Source: Clostridium sp. CAG:221
Lineage (GTDB): Bacteria; Bacillota; Clostridia; Clostridiales; Clostridiaceae
Length of the DNA: 61,838 bases
Assembly: GCA_000435835.1 (NCBI GenBank)
Contig: FR883421.1
Location: 1-61,838, forward strand
Direction of reading: 5' to 3'
The notes beneath the pieces are model-generated. The model made no database searches. It had not been told where the DNA came from and worked only from the letters and a program-made list of their open reading frames with translations. Made by a program: the position numbers and the translations under genes. Numbering within the stretch: the stretch's first letter is position 1; each line of letters begins with the position of its first letter. Of this stretch, positions 60,630 to 61,838 are shown piece after piece.

Positions 60630-61838
60630 GTGAGAAAAGAAGGGAAGAAAAATAAAAATAAAATAGTATATAAGATACTATCGATTATTGCTGTATTTTT
60701 AATGATAATGGGGATAAATATACATTCTATAAGTGCAGCTGAAAATGAAAGTTATGATTATAAGTATGTAGATAATTATGAGTTTGGGGATAGTAAAAAA
60801 GCTGTAATTTTTAAATTAAAAGATGAAAGTGGTGAAATTTACTATGCTTATTGCGTAGATAAAGATACACGTATACAAAAAAATCATGATTACTCTAGAG
60901 TTAATGTGGAAGATTCAGATTACTATAGTGAAAGTGATGCAAAACAAATAAGGGCTATAGTAAGAAATGCATATCCATTTCAAAGCTTAGAGTATATGCA
61001 AGAAACATTTAATATTCCAACATTAACAAAAGGAGAAGCCATTGATGCAATTCAATTTGCTATATGGAATTATGCCAATTCATATCAAGGTGATTTAGTA
61101 AATGGAAGCAATGAAAATGTGAAAAACTTATATAATCAATTAATAAGCCTTCCTGCAGCTGAACAAATCACAACAATAGCTGAAATTAATTTTTTAGAAC
61201 CATCAGCTATATTTAATGGGGAAAGCTATGATGTTGATTTTGCATATAAAGTAACAGGTAAAAATGTTGATGGAACTACAGTAAGTGGTGATTATTCATT
61301 TGAAGGGGATTTAGTAGTACAATATGGAGCTACAATAGAAGAAGCTGGTGTAGATGAAAATGGGTATACTCATATTATAGTTAAGAATTTACCTAGTAAA
61401 ACAACAGTAAATTTAACAGTTAACGCTACTCAAGATTTAGGAAGAGATGTTTATTTTTATGATCCAGAAGGAGGAAGAAATGCATCTCAAAGTTTAATTG
61501 GTATACATGAAGGTAATACTAATATATCAAAATCCATTAGCTTTACTACAGAAGCAGTATCAGAAATAGTTATTAAAAAGGTTGATTCTGATAATAATGA
61601 AAAACTTCTGCAAGGGGCAGAGTTTACTATAACTTCAATAGACAAAGGATATACAGTAACAGTTGTTACTGATGAAAATGGACTTGCATTAGTAAAGCTT
61701 CCATTAGGGAAATATACTATTACTGAAACTAAAGCTCCAGAAGGGTATGCAATTATAGAAGAAGTAAAAACTATTGATGTTACAGGTGAAGTAACTGAAG
61801 CTACTGTATTTGTCTTTGAAAATAAAAAAATAATACAA
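60630..61838 (+). CDS. Thioester- and Cna-B-domain surface protein, 3' end outside the window
   Basis: The 403 visible residues start at GTG behind TAGGAGGG. There is a signal peptide (basic start, hydrophobic stretch IVYKILSIIAVFLMIMGI, then SISAAEN). A thioester (TQXA) domain follows, with Cys75 in YAYCVDKDT and Gln142 in DAIQFAIWNYA, which can form an internal thioester that binds host or surface amines. A beta-rich region and at least one SpaA/Cna-B domain follow (VIKKVDSDNNEKLLQGAEF ... KYTITETKAPEGYA), with Lys and Glu suited to an isopeptide bond. An LPxTG anchor would lie downstream. Such proteins are pilus tips or adhesins. Confidence 0.85.
   Translation, partial: MRKEGKKNKNKIVYKILSIIAVFLMIMGINIHSISAAENESYDYKYVDNYEFGDSKKAVIFKLKDESGEIYYAYCVDKDTRIQKNHDYSRVNVEDSDYYSESDAKQIRAIVRNAYPFQSLEYMQETFNIPTLTKGEAIDAIQFAIWNYANSYQGDLVNGSNENVKNLYNQLISLPAAEQITTIAEINFLEPSAIFNGESYDVDFAYKVTGKNVDGTTVSGDYSFEGDLVVQYGATIEEAGVDENGYTHIIVKNLPSKTTVNLTVNATQDLGRDVYFYDPEGGRNASQSLIGIHEGNTNISKSISFTTEAVSEIVIKKVDSDNNEKLLQGAEFTITSIDKGYTVTVVTDENGLALVKLPLGKYTITETKAPEGYAIIEEVKTIDVTGEVTEATVFVFENKKIIQ

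Overview
The window is AT-rich chromosomal DNA of a low-GC Gram-positive anaerobe, most probably Clostridium sensu stricto. The signs are strong purine-rich ribosome binding sites, AT-rich codon use, TTG and GTG starts, U-tailed intrinsic terminators, two lysine (L-box) riboswitches, a glucose-type PTS gene behind an antitermination leader, a CPBP protease, FtsH, a HelD-like motor and a LytR/LtaS-type envelope enzyme. No rRNA or tRNA gene, cas gene or phage module was seen.

Layout. 1-3.5 kb: the riboflavin operon ribD-ribE-ribBA-ribH. 3.5-8.6 kb: two minus-strand envelope genes, an LTA-synthase-like enzyme and a YfhO-family membrane protein. 8.7-13.9 kb: an ArsR-HTH/NifX-type fusion regulator behind a perfect 36-bp palindrome, a FUSC-type membrane protein, a minus-strand YtxH/DUF948 pair, and a YgbA-YbaN-membrane protein operon behind a Fur-like box. 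14-20 kb: a Ca2+-type P-ATPase, an MscS channel and a glucose-family PTS IICB with a GlcT-type RAT/terminator leader. 19.9-20.2 kb: an intergenic cluster of five consensus DnaA boxes before sfsA. 21-32 kb: a TIM-barrel protein, lysA with a lysine riboswitch, a DUF3006-lepB-ftsH-helD run, then a second lysine riboswitch driving a YfcC transporter and an M20 amidohydrolase. 32-41.4 kb: a tandem P-loop protein, a polar amino-acid ABC importer, a large Sel1-repeat protein, a cation efflux protein and an M18 aminopeptidase. 41.4-54 kb: an orphan prepilin, an orphan 98-aa protein, a degenerate tandem array of 23-nt repeats, an IS1595-derived transposase-like protein that seems to have lost its active site, a 2822-aa cyclic beta-1,2-glucan synthase-like enzyme, two small hypothetical proteins, and manA apparently starting on AUU. 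54-61.8 kb: a CPBP protease, a small P-loop protein, a MarR regulator with a heterodimeric ABC exporter sharing one palindromic operator, and the 5' part of a thioester/Cna-B surface adhesin cut by the window end.

Four points deserve most attention: (i) the 23-nt repeat array with roughly 67-bp period beside a probably domesticated transposase; (ii) the DnaA-box cluster far from any replication-initiation gene; (iii) a family of intergenic elements with 7-bp-periodic arms and covarying hairpins, in five places; (iv) manA, for which the only plausible start is AUU behind a well-spaced Shine-Dalgarno. The marR/ABC-exporter module shows matching degenerate residues that define one dead and one active ATP site.
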